DNA of 64,000 nucleotides from Ypsolopha sequella (lineage: Eukaryota > Arthropoda > Insecta > Lepidoptera > Ypsolophidae), in NCBI GenBank assembly GCA_934047225.1, contig OW203988.1:5862229-5926228 (forward strand), read 5' to 3'. A program made the translations under genes and the position numbers. Positions 35,740 to 46,239 of this stretch are shown here, one piece after another. The notes under the pieces were generated by a model. That model was not told the DNA's origin. It was given only the letters and a program-made list of their open reading frames with translations, and did no database searches. Within the stretch, counting starts at the first letter, position 1, and each line of letters begins with the position of its first letter.

Positions 35740-36445
35740 ATGATTCTTGGAAGTATAATGATCGCAGATGATAAAAAGATATATAAAGTAATAGAAACAC
35801 TTAATGATTGTGCGGACTTACAGACAGACTTGGACAATTTATCAACGTTCTGCAGGGTTAATAAGCTCTTTTTAAATATTCCCGAATGTAATGTTATTTC
35901 TTTCACCCGCAAACAAAAGTCTGTCGTTGCTACATGCCACATCGACCAACAAGAGCTTGTTCGGGTTCACGAGATGCGGGATTTGGGCGTTATACTGAAC
36001 GAAAAGCTATCATTTGAGGCTCATATAAATAAAATTACGAAAAAAGCTTACTGCATGCTATTATAGGTTTCGTCATGCGTACATGTAGGATTTTTAAGAA
36101 TGTGGAAACATTCATGGTATTATACTTCGCATATGTTACGAGCATCCTCTAGTTTGCTTTATCCACAATATAACATTTACATTGACATGATAGAACGGAT
36201 CCAAAATAAGTTAATTAAATTACGTGAACTATAGATTACCTTCAGACCAAAGCTTCAGCCTTATTTCTTTTAAAGATAGACGAATTTCTCATAATAATGA
36301 ACTTTTATATAAAATAAAATCTGTCTTGTTTCTTAGAACTGTACTGCTTGTTTTGTTTATCTATGTGTGGAAACTTTGCTAGTTTGTGTAATTTTGTTGT
36401 GTATTGTTTTATGTAATGTTAAACTGTTTGTTTCCCAAATATAAA
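35740..36445 (+). pseudogene. jockey-type reverse transcriptase fragment
   Basis: From about 35740 the frame reads through an altered catalytic box (IADD for the usual YADD/FADD), DLQTDLDNLSTFCRVNKL, NIPECNVISFTRK, and RDLGVILNEKLSFEAHINKI to a stop at 36066. These are palm and thumb motifs of jockey-clade LINEs. Relics continue in shifted frames (YNIYIDMIERIQNKLIK near 36180) to an A-rich tail with AATAAATAAATAA at about 36440. It is 5' truncated and broken, and lies inside the MCU intron in the same orientation as the gene. The first 35 codons of the open frame (35635-35739) do not look like RT. Confidence 0.85.
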
Positions 36446-37298
36446 TAAATAAATAATTTTGTTGGAAGTTTAGGAAAGGCGAACCTAGGTCATGTCATGG
36501 GCACGTAAATTTTTGACACCATTCAGGAAGGGATCAGTTGATTACTTTAAATACTTCGCTATCTTGTCTTTGATCTTGAATAATTAATTGCCATTTGCCT
36601 AACTGACTTTACGCTCACTGTATATCGCAATGTGTAAATTCGAACATATCAAGTCGATCCAAAGTGTTTTCTTGATTAGATACCATTCGCGTTATGAGTA
36701 TAATTTATCGCAATAACTTGGAGTTTCCACATGTAACTACTTCTATCAATTTTACTATCTCTGTCTTCACTTAGTCCGGTAACCCAACTTTTGTATGTAT
36801 ACAAATGATGTAACCACACCTACTTTCAACACATGCAAATGGGTGTGTACTACAGACATAATAACTGTAATAAAATACATTGTCAACGACATCACAGTAG
36901 TAAATTAATCCGGTACACTAGGCAACAAGTATGAAACGGTGCAACAGGTGACCGGCACCAGAGACTAGTTTTGATGGCGACAGTATACTTCAGTTTACGA
37001 GTATATGCACTCTTGGCTAAGTACATAAATGTGAACTAGTCGACCAATCATGGTGAGCTTGTGTGGGTGTATCTCACTCGAACGTTGGACAATGTGTGGA
37101 CAGTGGCTTCGACTAAAAGTGTTAAGTTCCAACGTTAAGGGGTGGTTATACATATACAAACCATACAGTGCATTTTGACTGAAAGTTTTTTTTCATCATT
37201 TTAGTAAGGACTTGGTACAAAGATATGACCATGTCGTTCACTGAAATCGGTATTCGCGTTTTGATTCTTGCTTATTCACTCCTGTTCTCGTAGATATA

Positions 37299-37525
37299 CC
37301 CCCGGTTTCTGAAAGGCCAATCAATGTTAACAGTGGATTAAAAAATAATTATCTGCGGATTAAGCCAGAAAAAGTGGGAATTTTACATTGAAATCAAAAA
37401 TTAACTAAGTTAATTATTGATTCATCACTATTCAGACTTCATATATGCTTTATTTTCACCGTTATTTGCGGTTAAAGTTTTTTTAATCTACTGTTAACTT
37501 TGATTGGCCTTTCAGAAACCGGGGG
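37299..37525. mobile_element. 227-bp TIR element, copy 1
   Basis: Ends are CCCCCGGTTTCTGAAAGGCC and its complement. The flanks show a 3-bp direct repeat, ATA. It is nearly identical in length and sequence to 44048-44274. The interior is AT-rich and non-coding. Three-bp duplication fits PIF/Harbinger-like insertion, but the superfamily is not proven. It lies within the MCU intron. Confidence 0.75.
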
Positions 37526-37588
37526 ATATTCTTCTTTTCACGGATAGTTACAGTTCTAACAATCCGCGAGCAAAGGTTTGCTTTACTT

Positions 37589-37885
37589 AAAAATCCGGCC
37601 AAGTGCGAGTCGGACTCGCCCTCGAAGGGTTCCGTACCATTATCTATAAAAACGGCAAAAAAACATGTCTGTTGTATGGTAACCCCCTTAAATATTTATT
37701 TTATTCTGTTTTTTAGTATTTTTTGTTATAGCGGCAACAGAAATACATCATCTGTGAACATTTTAACCGTCTAACTATCACGGTTCATGAATTACAGCCT
37801 GATGACAGACGGACAGACAGATGGACAGCGGATTCTTAGTAATAGGGTCCCGTTGGTTACCCTTTGGGTACGGAACCCTAAAAAC
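37589..37885 (-). mobile_element. GGGTTCCGTACCC-family repeat, copy 2
   Basis: Read on the minus strand it runs from AGGGTTCCGTACCCAAAGGG to GAGTCCGACTCGCACTTGGC and CGG. This is a nearly full-length member and gives the family's right boundary (CACTTGGCCGG). It lies inside the MCU intron. Confidence 0.75.
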
Positions 37886-38028
37886 ACGCATTCAATATTC
37901 ATGTTTCCCCCCTGGTTGACTGAAAGAAATTTTTTAAAGGATTAAGTCCGCCCTTGCCTTCTGCCTCTTTTCGTATTTTGTAAATATCTTGTTTTTGTGC
38001 AATATGTAAATGGTGTATTGTGGTCTAG

Positions 38029-38184
38029 GTGAAGGCGGAGGACCGCGGCGTGGAGCGCGCGGCGGCGCTGGCTGCAGAGGAGCGCGTGCGCATCGCGGCC
38101 AGCGACACCATCGAGTCGTTGCTCGAGTCAGACTTCCGGCTCATCATCAACGACACCGAGTACTACGTCAAGAGTCCCCCTCAG
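38029..38184 (+). CDS. MCU: MCU exon (N-terminal domain part 2)
   Basis: The exon has 52 codons, phase 0 at both ends, with acceptor GGTCTAG before 38029 and donor CAG|GTATTT after 38184. It reads VKAEDRGVERAAALAAEERV, then RIAASDTIESLLESDFRLII and NDTEYYVKSPPQ. This matches the continuation of the MCU matrix domain (human EEDRGIDRVAIYSPDGVRVA, DDFKLVINDLTYHVRPP). Joined to 35272-35391 it gives 92 residues covering the family's beta-grasp-like domain. The coiled coil, both membrane helices and the DIME selectivity-filter motif would be in later exons, and none was recognised in the 26 kb that follow. Confidence 0.93.
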
Positions 38185-39155
38185 GTATTTCACCTCTCAC
38201 TTATGTACACTACTTAAAAGAGAAAGAGATTTTATTTATGAACAAAAAACCACAGCAAATACAGTAATCATTGACTAAATATTACATCAGCTAATAGTGC
38301 CAATAATGGATTTTACTGTGTTAAGGGTCGGTTGCGCCAAACATGTTTTCGCGTTTGGACAATTTAGCATATTAAAACAAAATATTTTTAACAAATAAAA
38401 TTTGTGTAGGTAGTTACGTAGATGAACTACATTATAATTTTTCAGATTTGACACAAGTATCACAAGCATCGAGAAAAAAAATCGGGAAGATCAGTAAAAT
38501 CACGGAAAACGTTCTAACATTCAGTAATCTAAAGTGTAAAAGAATTTGGGATCTTGTTTGTTTGGGAACGTTTTCGGCTTGGGTGTTATTTTATTAACAT
38601 CCTTTATAGCCTATGTTGAACAGGGTCACTACGATGATAATGAAAAAAAAAACGCATCCAAATCTGTTCAGTGGTTTCGGAGATGTGCGTGAACAGTCAG
38701 ACGGACAGACAGACAGAAAAGAATTCTAAAAATCGCTGATTTGTGTTCTATTACTCTTCTTCAGTCACCCTCTTTCTATTTTTATTACTTTTCTTCAATG
38801 TACAGACACACCGGGTTCTACTGTTTTATTATTAGGTATAGTTATATTGCTTATTTATCAGTTTAATTAAATATCATGATTTCGTTGATTGATAAACTTA
38901 TCTGGCACTATCCTTGAACTCTCCACATCACCAAAGGTGAAAGACTTAAGACTTAAGCCTTTACGCCTGGATTTTTCTCAAGATTCATACAAAAGGTAAA
39001 AACTGAATGTGAAGTCAATTATTATAAAAATAATCAAGCTTATTTTCTTCCTATTTTTTTCGTATTATCTAGCCACATCTACCTACGTCTCTATATAGCC
39101 CAAAAAGAAAAACTTTATGAAACACCATCATAATAGTTGTCAGGATATCATGAAT
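38185..39155. other. MCU intron or intergenic sequence, with a SINE-type fragment
   Basis: Near 38640-38720 ATCTGTTCAGTGGTTTCGGA and a CAGACGGACAGACAGACAG run match a common insect dispersed repeat motif. Nothing else was recognised. Confidence 0.35.
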
Positions 39156-39159
39156 ATTG

Positions 39160-39480
39160 CCTCGTTTTTTCGCAGTTTAGCAAGTTGTATAATTTTTATC
39201 TATACTGAAAATAAAAAAGAGAGTAGTACAAACGTCATTCATGTAAAGAAGACTAAGTTTATACACTTTTCTATAAATAAACAGTTACCGTTTTATAGAA
39301 AACAGATTTTACCTGAAACCATTTCACAAATTCGGCGCTGAGAGATGGGTCGGAGTGCAGTGTGGGAGGAAGAAAAACATATAAAGATGTGTGCAAAGTT
39401 TCATTGAGATCAAAGCTATCAGGACGTCACAAACACCTAAAGTATTTATATGGCAGCTGAGCGGGATGGCCCACCTTAAG
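39160..39480 (+). repeat. interspersed repeat, copy 2 of the 6840-7216 family
   Basis: It is colinear with 6840-7216 with small deletions and ends GGATGGCCCACCTTAAG. Confidence 0.6.
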
Positions 39481-39512
39481 ATACGAGCAGCGTCCAAATG
39501 TTATCTTCTTAA

Positions 39513-39884
39513 GGTGTATGGTCCAAGGTAGTTTTTATAAAAAACTTGTGAGAACCAATAACGACGACAGAAGTATTATTATTTAATTCAGTTACCTTTT
39601 TCCACACGGACATCAACTTTACACCTGCAAATATTCAGTTTTTCTTAAAAACAAAATGTTTTAACAGTCTAATTTTGCAATTTAAAACTTTCATACATTG
39701 AATTACAAAAGTTTTAAATAACAAAATTAGATTCTAAAAAAGTTCGTTTGTAAAAAAACTGATCATTCGCGGGTGTAAAGTTAATGGAACGTGTGGAAAA
39801 AGGTAACAAAATTAAATAATAATACTTCTGTCGTCGTTATTGGTTCCCACAAGTTTGTATGAAGATTGCCTTGGACAATACACC
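39513..39884. mobile_element. TTAA-flanked foldback element, 372 bp
   Basis: TTAA at 39509-39512 and 39885-39888 bracket the element. The ends are GGTGTATGGTCCAAGG and its near-complement. The arms continue pairing for most of the length (AACCAATAACGACGACAGAA against TTCTGTCGTCGTTATTGGTT), so the element is close to a perfect hairpin. Confidence 0.7.
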
Positions 39885-40130
39885 TTAAGTGCTAAAACAC
39901 TGGACCGGATTGCATATTTCAGTAGTTGGAACGTTCAGAAAAGTTTTTAGTGCACTGTTGGGCTAACTTTTAGACAGTTAATTAATTATTCTGGTTTGCT
40001 GCTGACTCTTTTAAAATTCACAAACAACGTAGGTACCACTTCTATTGGCTCTTAGGAACTCCTATAAAAGAAACCCTAGTGGACAATTTGTTAGAACATA
40101 TTAAGTGTTTTGTATTCACAAGACACGGAC

Positions 40131-40310
40131 AGATGTTTTATTCTACGAAGTCTACTTAACTATGGTTGTAGTAGTGCATGCACACGCACTTTTTCTAGTG
40201 TGCGTAACCTCGGGAGAGCTTACAAAACGCGCAACACACACAAAAAACGCGTATCTGTACACGTCACTGCTACAACCATAGCCAAGTAGACTTCGTAGGG
40301 TATAACATCT
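40131..40310. mobile_element. MITE with about 45-bp TIRs
   Basis: AGATGTTTTATTCTACGAAG on the left pairs with the complement of CTTCGTAGGGTATAACATCT on the right. The pairing continues through ACTATGGTTGTAG. It is about 180 bp and non-coding. Confidence 0.65.
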
Positions 40311-40320
40311 ATATTATGTA

Positions 40321-40884
40321 CAGTTGGTGTCCAAATTAATAGGGACAGTGCACATTTTTTGTGATTTATTTACCAAAGATGGTAGCACCTGACAAACATT
40401 TCGGCGTCATTTAAGTACGAAACCCAAATTTTTATTATTTACTTTATTTGTCTTTTGCAATCATTCATTTATCGTAATTATTTATTTATATATTATTTAT
40501 ACCTATATATATTATCTAACTTTATTTCGAACATGTATGTTTTACCGTTTCTAAGATAAAGAACAAAAAAAGTGAAATAATAAACTCAAAAAAATATATT
40601 AATTGACTACCTATTACGGCTGTTGCAATACAATTTACCTATTAGAGTGTTACCGTAATACGTAGTCAGTTGATATTATTTGAAAATATAATTTTTTCTC
40701 TTTTTCTGTGACAGACGGACAGACATGCAGACGGACGGAAAGACAGACAGCGGAGGGTTAGCGTTTGTTACCCTACTGTAGGTAACCCTAAACATAATGA
40801 GAGCCAAAAATACTAAATAATTCATAAGAACCAACCATGGATTACAAAAAATGTCCACTGTCCCTATTAATTTGGCCACCCACA
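40321..40884. mobile_element. Tc1/mariner-like non-autonomous element, 564 bp
   Basis: TA dinucleotides at 40319-40320 and 40885-40886 flank TIRs sharing CCAAATTAATAGGGACAGTG. A fragment with CAGACGGACAGACATGCAGA and GGTAACCCTAAA at 40709-40795 resembles part of the GGGTTCC-type repeats. No transposase frame is present. Confidence 0.6.
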
Positions 40885-41462
40885 TAATTTCAAATTCAAC
40901 TCAAATTTCCCTATCACAAAAAACCAAGGACTCATCTTCAATGTAGGCTCTTAATTGGCTCAACCAGACAAACAACGAGAAAATCCATTTCTAGATCAAA
41001 TAAAAGCTTCGTAATGACTTGTTCTACATTCATTTACTCGTCTAATAAACAAACAAATATGTTTAATTTAGTCCTATGTCGTTTTCCTAACGACTTAATG
41101 AGGGTGTGTTAGCAGGATAGCTTATTACATGGTTTATCCACTTAGTATAAGTACCGTTGCTTGGTAACTACATACATATGTAATTTAATTTAGATAAAAC
41201 CTTCCTACTATTTCAAACGTTGAACTAAATTAAACGAAAATTCCCTGAATTACCAATTTCTCTGTAGATTAATTCGCAGTTTAAATCTGTCAACGTTATT
41301 AAACAACCATAATTAAATTTGATTCTAAAATCATTGGCTACATTGGCGTTTTGTTTTGTCGTGTTTACAAAATTAATTGTTTGAGTAATGAAGCTTATTA
41401 AATAAAAGTTTAAATGGAACTTTCGATTTTTCCAGCGACCGTTATGGCGCCTAGTGAGCCTA

Positions 41463-41719
41463 GTGGCGTGCACAGAACTTTTTGCTGGAAAAGCAAACAA
41501 TTGGTCAAGAACAACAATAAAAAAAATATAAAAAAATTAAAATATCACTTTGAAAAAAAAAAGTTTGTATAGGATATTTTCACTCCAGGGTAGACATTGT
41601 CTACCCTGGCGTCATACAATTTTTTTTTTCAAAGTGATATTTAAATTTTTTCATATTTTTTTTATTGTTGTTCTTGACCAATTGTTTGCTTTTCCAGCAA
41701 AAAGTCCTTTGCACGCCAC
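41463..41719. repeat. 257-bp palindrome (foldback)
   Basis: The arms are GTGGCGTGCAC...TTTTTGCTGGAAAAGCAAAC and the complement. They close on CCAGGGTAGACA/TGTCTACCCTGG at the centre near 41600. Arm identity is high over about 115 bp. The small frames at 41225-41768 overlap it. Confidence 0.75.
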
Positions 41720-41922
41720 GGCCTACCTACCACACAGAGCCGCGTTCTTCATATCGCGGTTACTGTAATCAGACACGGATTGGATCTTTACATACATAGA
41801 CCACGAGAACGCGCGTTCTATTGTTTGCACCGCAGAACTTTCTATGTGTGGTCGGCGCCTTGACCTTCCGAACGACCTTTCTAGAAACGTTATACCCGTA
41901 TTACTGAATTGATTAGTTAAGA

Positions 41923-43272
41923 CTGTACCTGAGCCTAGAGCATGACCAACTCCAGGCTATCTAGGATTGGTTTGAAGAAATTCGGACTCTCCTTGTATTG
42001 AAAAAAATATATATGGTTTATTAATCTTTTCTCTAGGGATCTTACGTATAAACAAGATTTATACTTTTGTCAAAAAAAAATGTTTTGCACCCTCTTTTTT
42101 TTTGGTTTTCAAACTTTCGCTTCAAGAACGCGGTTAAGAGATCAACTTGATTTTTTTTTTCATAAAATAGGTATTAGAAATATGAAGGTATATCACCTAA
42201 ATTCAATATTTTTTTCCCTACAAAATATTTCAGTATTAGCTAAAAACACACCAATTTGTTGTTTCGCTGCGTGATTATAGTATTACGCGTCCAAGAACAA
42301 GAGGCCAAACTTAAAGAGCCAACATATAATCGCCTCTATGAAAAGCAAATAAAGTCTTTGTCATTAGACTTATTGTGCTGGATGGGTAATAAAAAAAGTT
42401 GCTAGGGTATGCCATCCTCTTAATAAATAGAAGGGCGATAGAGATTAGTCCCAAATTAGACCTAAATCTACAAATACAAATCCAACGATCGCTGGACCGA
42501 TATAATTATGCTTACCTTTCTCAGTCACGCATGTTGGGGCACATTAACACGAGTTATTTATTTTTAGATAAATTCTCTGAGATTCTTTGATTAATGATGT
42601 TGAAAAAACCGGCCAAGTGCGAGACCAATTATTTCAAACTAGATATTTGTTTAATTTAAGATAATGCTCTAATTCGGTCAGACATAAAAACTGCAAATTA
42701 AGTTGGTTGAGTATTTGGGGACGTAACTTTAAAGCTACATTATAAATCGGTGTTTTTAGTATTTGTTGTTTAAGAAGATGGCATACCCTAGCAACTTTTT
42801 TTATTACCCGTCCAGCACAATAAGTCCTATGGCAAAGACTTTATTTGCTTTTCATAGAGGCGATTATATGTTGGCTCTTTGGCCTCTTTTTCTTGGACGC
42901 GTAATACTAGTGATCACGCAGCGAAACAACAAATTGGTGTGTTTTTAGCTAATACTGAAATATTTTGTAGGGAAAAAAATATTGAATTTAGGTGATATAC
43001 CTTCATATTTCTATTACCTATTTTATGAAAAAAATATCAAGTTGATCCCTTAACCGCGTTCTTCAAGCGAACGTTTGAAAACCAAAAAAAAAGAGGGTGC
43101 AAAACATTTTTTTTTGACAAAAGTATAAATCTTAGTACATTGTTTATACGTAAGATCCCTAGAGAAAAGATTAATAAACCAAATATATTTTTTTCAATAC
43201 AAGGAGAGTCCAAGTTTCTTCAAACGAATCCTAGATAGACTGGAGTTGGTCATGCTCTAGGCTCAGGTACAG
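41923..43272. repeat. large inverted repeat, about 500-bp arms, 346-bp spacer
   Basis: The left arm 41923-42423 runs from CTGTACCTGAGCCTAGAGCA to GCTAGGGTATGCCATCCTCT. The right arm 42770-43272 is its reverse complement (AAGATGGCATACCCTAGCAA to TGCTCTAGGCTCAGGTACAG), with only scattered differences. The spacer contains a CCGGCCAAGTGCGAG fragment of the GGGTTCC-family end. The frames at 42080-42948 are the arms read in both directions. A transcript across it would form a very long double-stranded hairpin. Confidence 0.8.
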
Positions 43273-43278
43273 GCTTAA

Positions 43279-43512
43279 TACAGCATAATGTACATCCATC
43301 CATCCATCCATCCATCAGCCTAGTTCGTCCACTGCTCCTTTCCAGGACTTTGCCACTCCCGGTGGTCATCTTGGAAGAATTGCCCATACTCACACCCGCT
43401 GGACAGGCGGGTTGGTGAGCGCGGTGCCGGAACCCTCGCATCAGTAACGCCGCTGCCCGTCACCAGTCTGTTCCATATAAGGCCCGGCTATTAGGGATGG
43501 ATATACCGAAAT
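43279..43512 (-). mobile_element. VQQW-type LINE 3' end, minus copy
   Basis: The reverse complement carries TATATCCATCCCTAATAGCC, GAGGGTTCCGGCACCGCGCT and CAGTGGACGAACTAGGCTGA, ending in a GGATGGATGGATGGATG run. It is the same subfamily as 9330-9690. Confidence 0.65.
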
Positions 43513-43849
43513 GTACATAATATAAAGAAATTTCAAATTCCTAACTGCTTTGGCCTTTGAGATAGACCCCGTAACAAAAATGGTCTAATAATGGTAACTT
43601 TGATAGCCGCCCATTTCTTCATTTTTCATGATAAAAAAGTAATTAAAAATATAAATTTATGCTCTACTTAATTGGCTGTAGACAATGACACCCACATGTA
43701 AGAAAAAAAAAACACTTTTTTTCGGCTCCATTTTCATGTATGAAAAATAATTTTATTACATTTTAAATCCAAAATTCGGTTTTCGGTCAACATTTTTCAC
43801 AACGTATAAAAATTTCAGGTTTCTATATCATTTCGTCTAAGGCTTAGAG

Positions 43850-43925
43850 ACCCGTGCAGACAGACGGACAGCGTGACATTAATAGTGCTCCGATTTGCCC
43901 TTTGGGTACGGAACCCTAAAAAGGG
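43850..43925 (-). repeat. fragment of the GGGTTCCGTACCC family
   Basis: CAGACAGACGGACAGCGTGA then TTTGGGTACGGAACCCTAAA is the terminal part of the family. Confidence 0.55.
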
Positions 43926-44047
43926 TAGGTAGGCAAGAAAGCAAGATGTGACTTTTTGGCGAACTTCTCTCTTTATTTCGTTGCAAATATCAATATCAAG
44001 AAGTCAGGCGGCTGATGAGCTATACATTTATATTATGTTAAGATTAA

Positions 44048-44274
44048 CCCCCGGTTTCTGAAAGGCCAATCAATGTTAACAGTAGATTAAAAAATAATCA
44101 TCTGCGGATTAAGCCAGAAAAAGTGGGAATTTTACATTGAAATCAAAAATTAACTAAGTTAATTATTGATTCATCACTATTCAGACTTCATATATGCTTT
44201 ATTTTCACCGTTATTTGCGGTTAAAGTTTTTTTAATCTACTGTTAACTTTGATTGGCCTTTCAGAAACCGGGGG
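44048..44274. mobile_element. 227-bp TIR element, copy 2
   Basis: It has the same ends and length as 37299-37525, with only a few substitutions. The flanking 3-bp direct repeat is TAA on both sides. A 63-residue frame overlapping the right end is chance. Confidence 0.8.
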
Positions 44275-44279
44275 TAAGT

Positions 44280-45695
44280 GTTTCGACGATATCTCTGAAA
44301 CTATGATAGCCTATTTTTTTTTATCAGACCTTACAATTAAAAGCTCTAGAAATAAAATCCTTCTTATAATGAAACAGTTTTCCCTTTACTTACAAACAAA
44401 TGAATTCATTCGACGCAAGTTACAATGTAAACCGAGATGAGTTGTAGCTTATTTCAGTGTACCCACTTATCATTTGTCAGACAGTCACACCCACCGCCTT
44501 CAGGACTATTCCTCCCACACACACAGCCAGATCAAACGAGCCATGATGGAAACGGGCATCGATCAAACCCTCTATACAGGTAGTTTACAGGAACAAAGCC
44601 ACCTGAGCCGAGACACCTTCGATTGTAGACCTGTGAAATAACTACAAGCCGTGAAGTGAGATATCCTGAATTAGGATGTGTTCCAGTTCACTAGGTTCCA
44701 GATTCCAAAAGCAAGTTTAAGTTCAAGGTTACACTCGTAAATAAGATTGATCAAAGGGTTTTATTTGGTTGACAGTCATTGTACGGTCATTTGTTACGGT
44801 TCCAAATGGATTGATTTTTTCACAAGTTTTGGTAACGGATCTAGTGAAAATGTCTATTGAGTGAATTCTTACTGTGCTCAATATGTTATAATAAAATTTT
44901 AAATTTTATATTGAATGATTATTCAGTAATAGAATACATACCTTGGTAGAAATGAATCTGCAGTTGTGGCTGCATACTTGCAATTTTAAAGTACGAATAA
45001 CTTCAAACTCAAAACCAGTTTAGACGATGATGAATTCAGTGTAACAAATGAGTAAATCATCTAACGGCTTTTAGACTCGCAATCACTTTGTTAGGTGATT
45101 ACAACCTGCACGAGTTAACTTGAGACTTCGCTCGGATGACGTAAGCCTGCGGTACTGACTGCAAAAAAGTATCATTTGCCGAAAATATTTTTTAGGGTTG
45201 ATTGGATTGGAGGTGTTAAATAAAATAAAAAAATGATCTTTTTAATTATACAATTAAAAGCAGAAAATAAAAAAAAAAAATTTTTTTTACTGTGTTTGAT
45301 TCAGTGTCCGGTAGTGATCATCGTCAAAAGGACCCGAGTTCTTAGAAAAATACGAACCTATTGAAACCGCTGCGCTGCTACGAGTTTGAAAGCTACGTCG
45401 TAGCATTTTTGTAGACCGTAAAGCCTCTACGGTGTCGTTTGTAATGCCTTACTCTAGCGTAACTTCTTTTTTGTATGAAATAAAATAAGTTAGTAATATT
45501 GCGTTTACAATGCAAATAATGTTGTTTGCTATGAAACTCGTTACTTTCTAAAACTACTTTCTACTAAAATATATTTTTTTTCAAAAACTGTACAAATGAA
45601 GTGTATTTCTTTAAACAGACGCTATCACCCGCTAACCTCCATACAAACGCTAATACAAAATTGTGAGGTGTCTATGGAATGTTATTATAATATTT
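44280..45695. other. no gene recognised
   Basis: A/T-rich sequence with low-complexity tracts near 45260-45290. No splice-supported coding segment was seen. Confidence 0.35.
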
Positions 45696-45699
45696 AAGG

Positions 45700-46060
45700 C
45701 TGAGTCCATTGATATTATCTAGATCCATGTTTAAGTGGAACTAAAAATTGTGGCATTTGAGTAATATCTTAGCAACAAACCCCTAAAGTACGTAAATTTA
45801 ACAGTTTTTTTACTGAAAGTGTAGTTGAATGTGCTTTTATTGTTTTAGCTAAAATAAAAAAATTGGAACGCCTAAAATATCGAAAATGTTATCTAGATTA
45901 ATAATGAAAAAAAATGTGTTTGAAAACGTCTTCTCCTGAAACAAGTTTTTAATTTTCTGCCCGCGACAAAATCGGCACGATTATATTGTCTTCGCAAGTT
46001 TCATGTTATAGTGAAATGAAACAGTATGACATTTGGCCGCGCCCACAAATGAGTTGTTCG
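45700..46060 (+). repeat. interspersed repeat, inverted copy of 24610-25012
   Basis: It shares GACTCAGCC/GGCTGAGTCC-side sequence, AAATTTAACAG, GGCACGATTATATTGTCTTC and GAAATGAAACAGTATGACAT with the reverse complement of 24610-25012. It ends shortly before the 42-bp minisatellite. Confidence 0.65.
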
Positions 46061-46239
46061 CGTCATGATATCTGCTCTCAATGTAGTAGAATGCTGTACT
46101 CTCCATCGAAGCGATCCTGTCAAGTCTGGTTCAAAGTGCCAGAGAAGCAACCAGTTCACGTTTTTAGAGCACTTTTTGAAGCGTTTCCTGCCTAAAAGGC
46201 ACATTGCATGCGTAGTTTCACTAAAGATATACGCCTGGG

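Larger units (their letters stand above)
35392..38028 (+). other. MCU: MCU intron, phase 0
   Basis: The intron runs from GTGAGA at 35392 to CTAG at 38028, about 2.6 kb. It hosts a jockey reverse-transcriptase fossil (35740-36445), a 227-bp TIR element (37299-37525) and a GGGTTCCGTACCC-family repeat (37589-37885). No additional exon is needed between the two coding blocks, because the encoded peptides are contiguous in the family. Confidence 0.85.
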
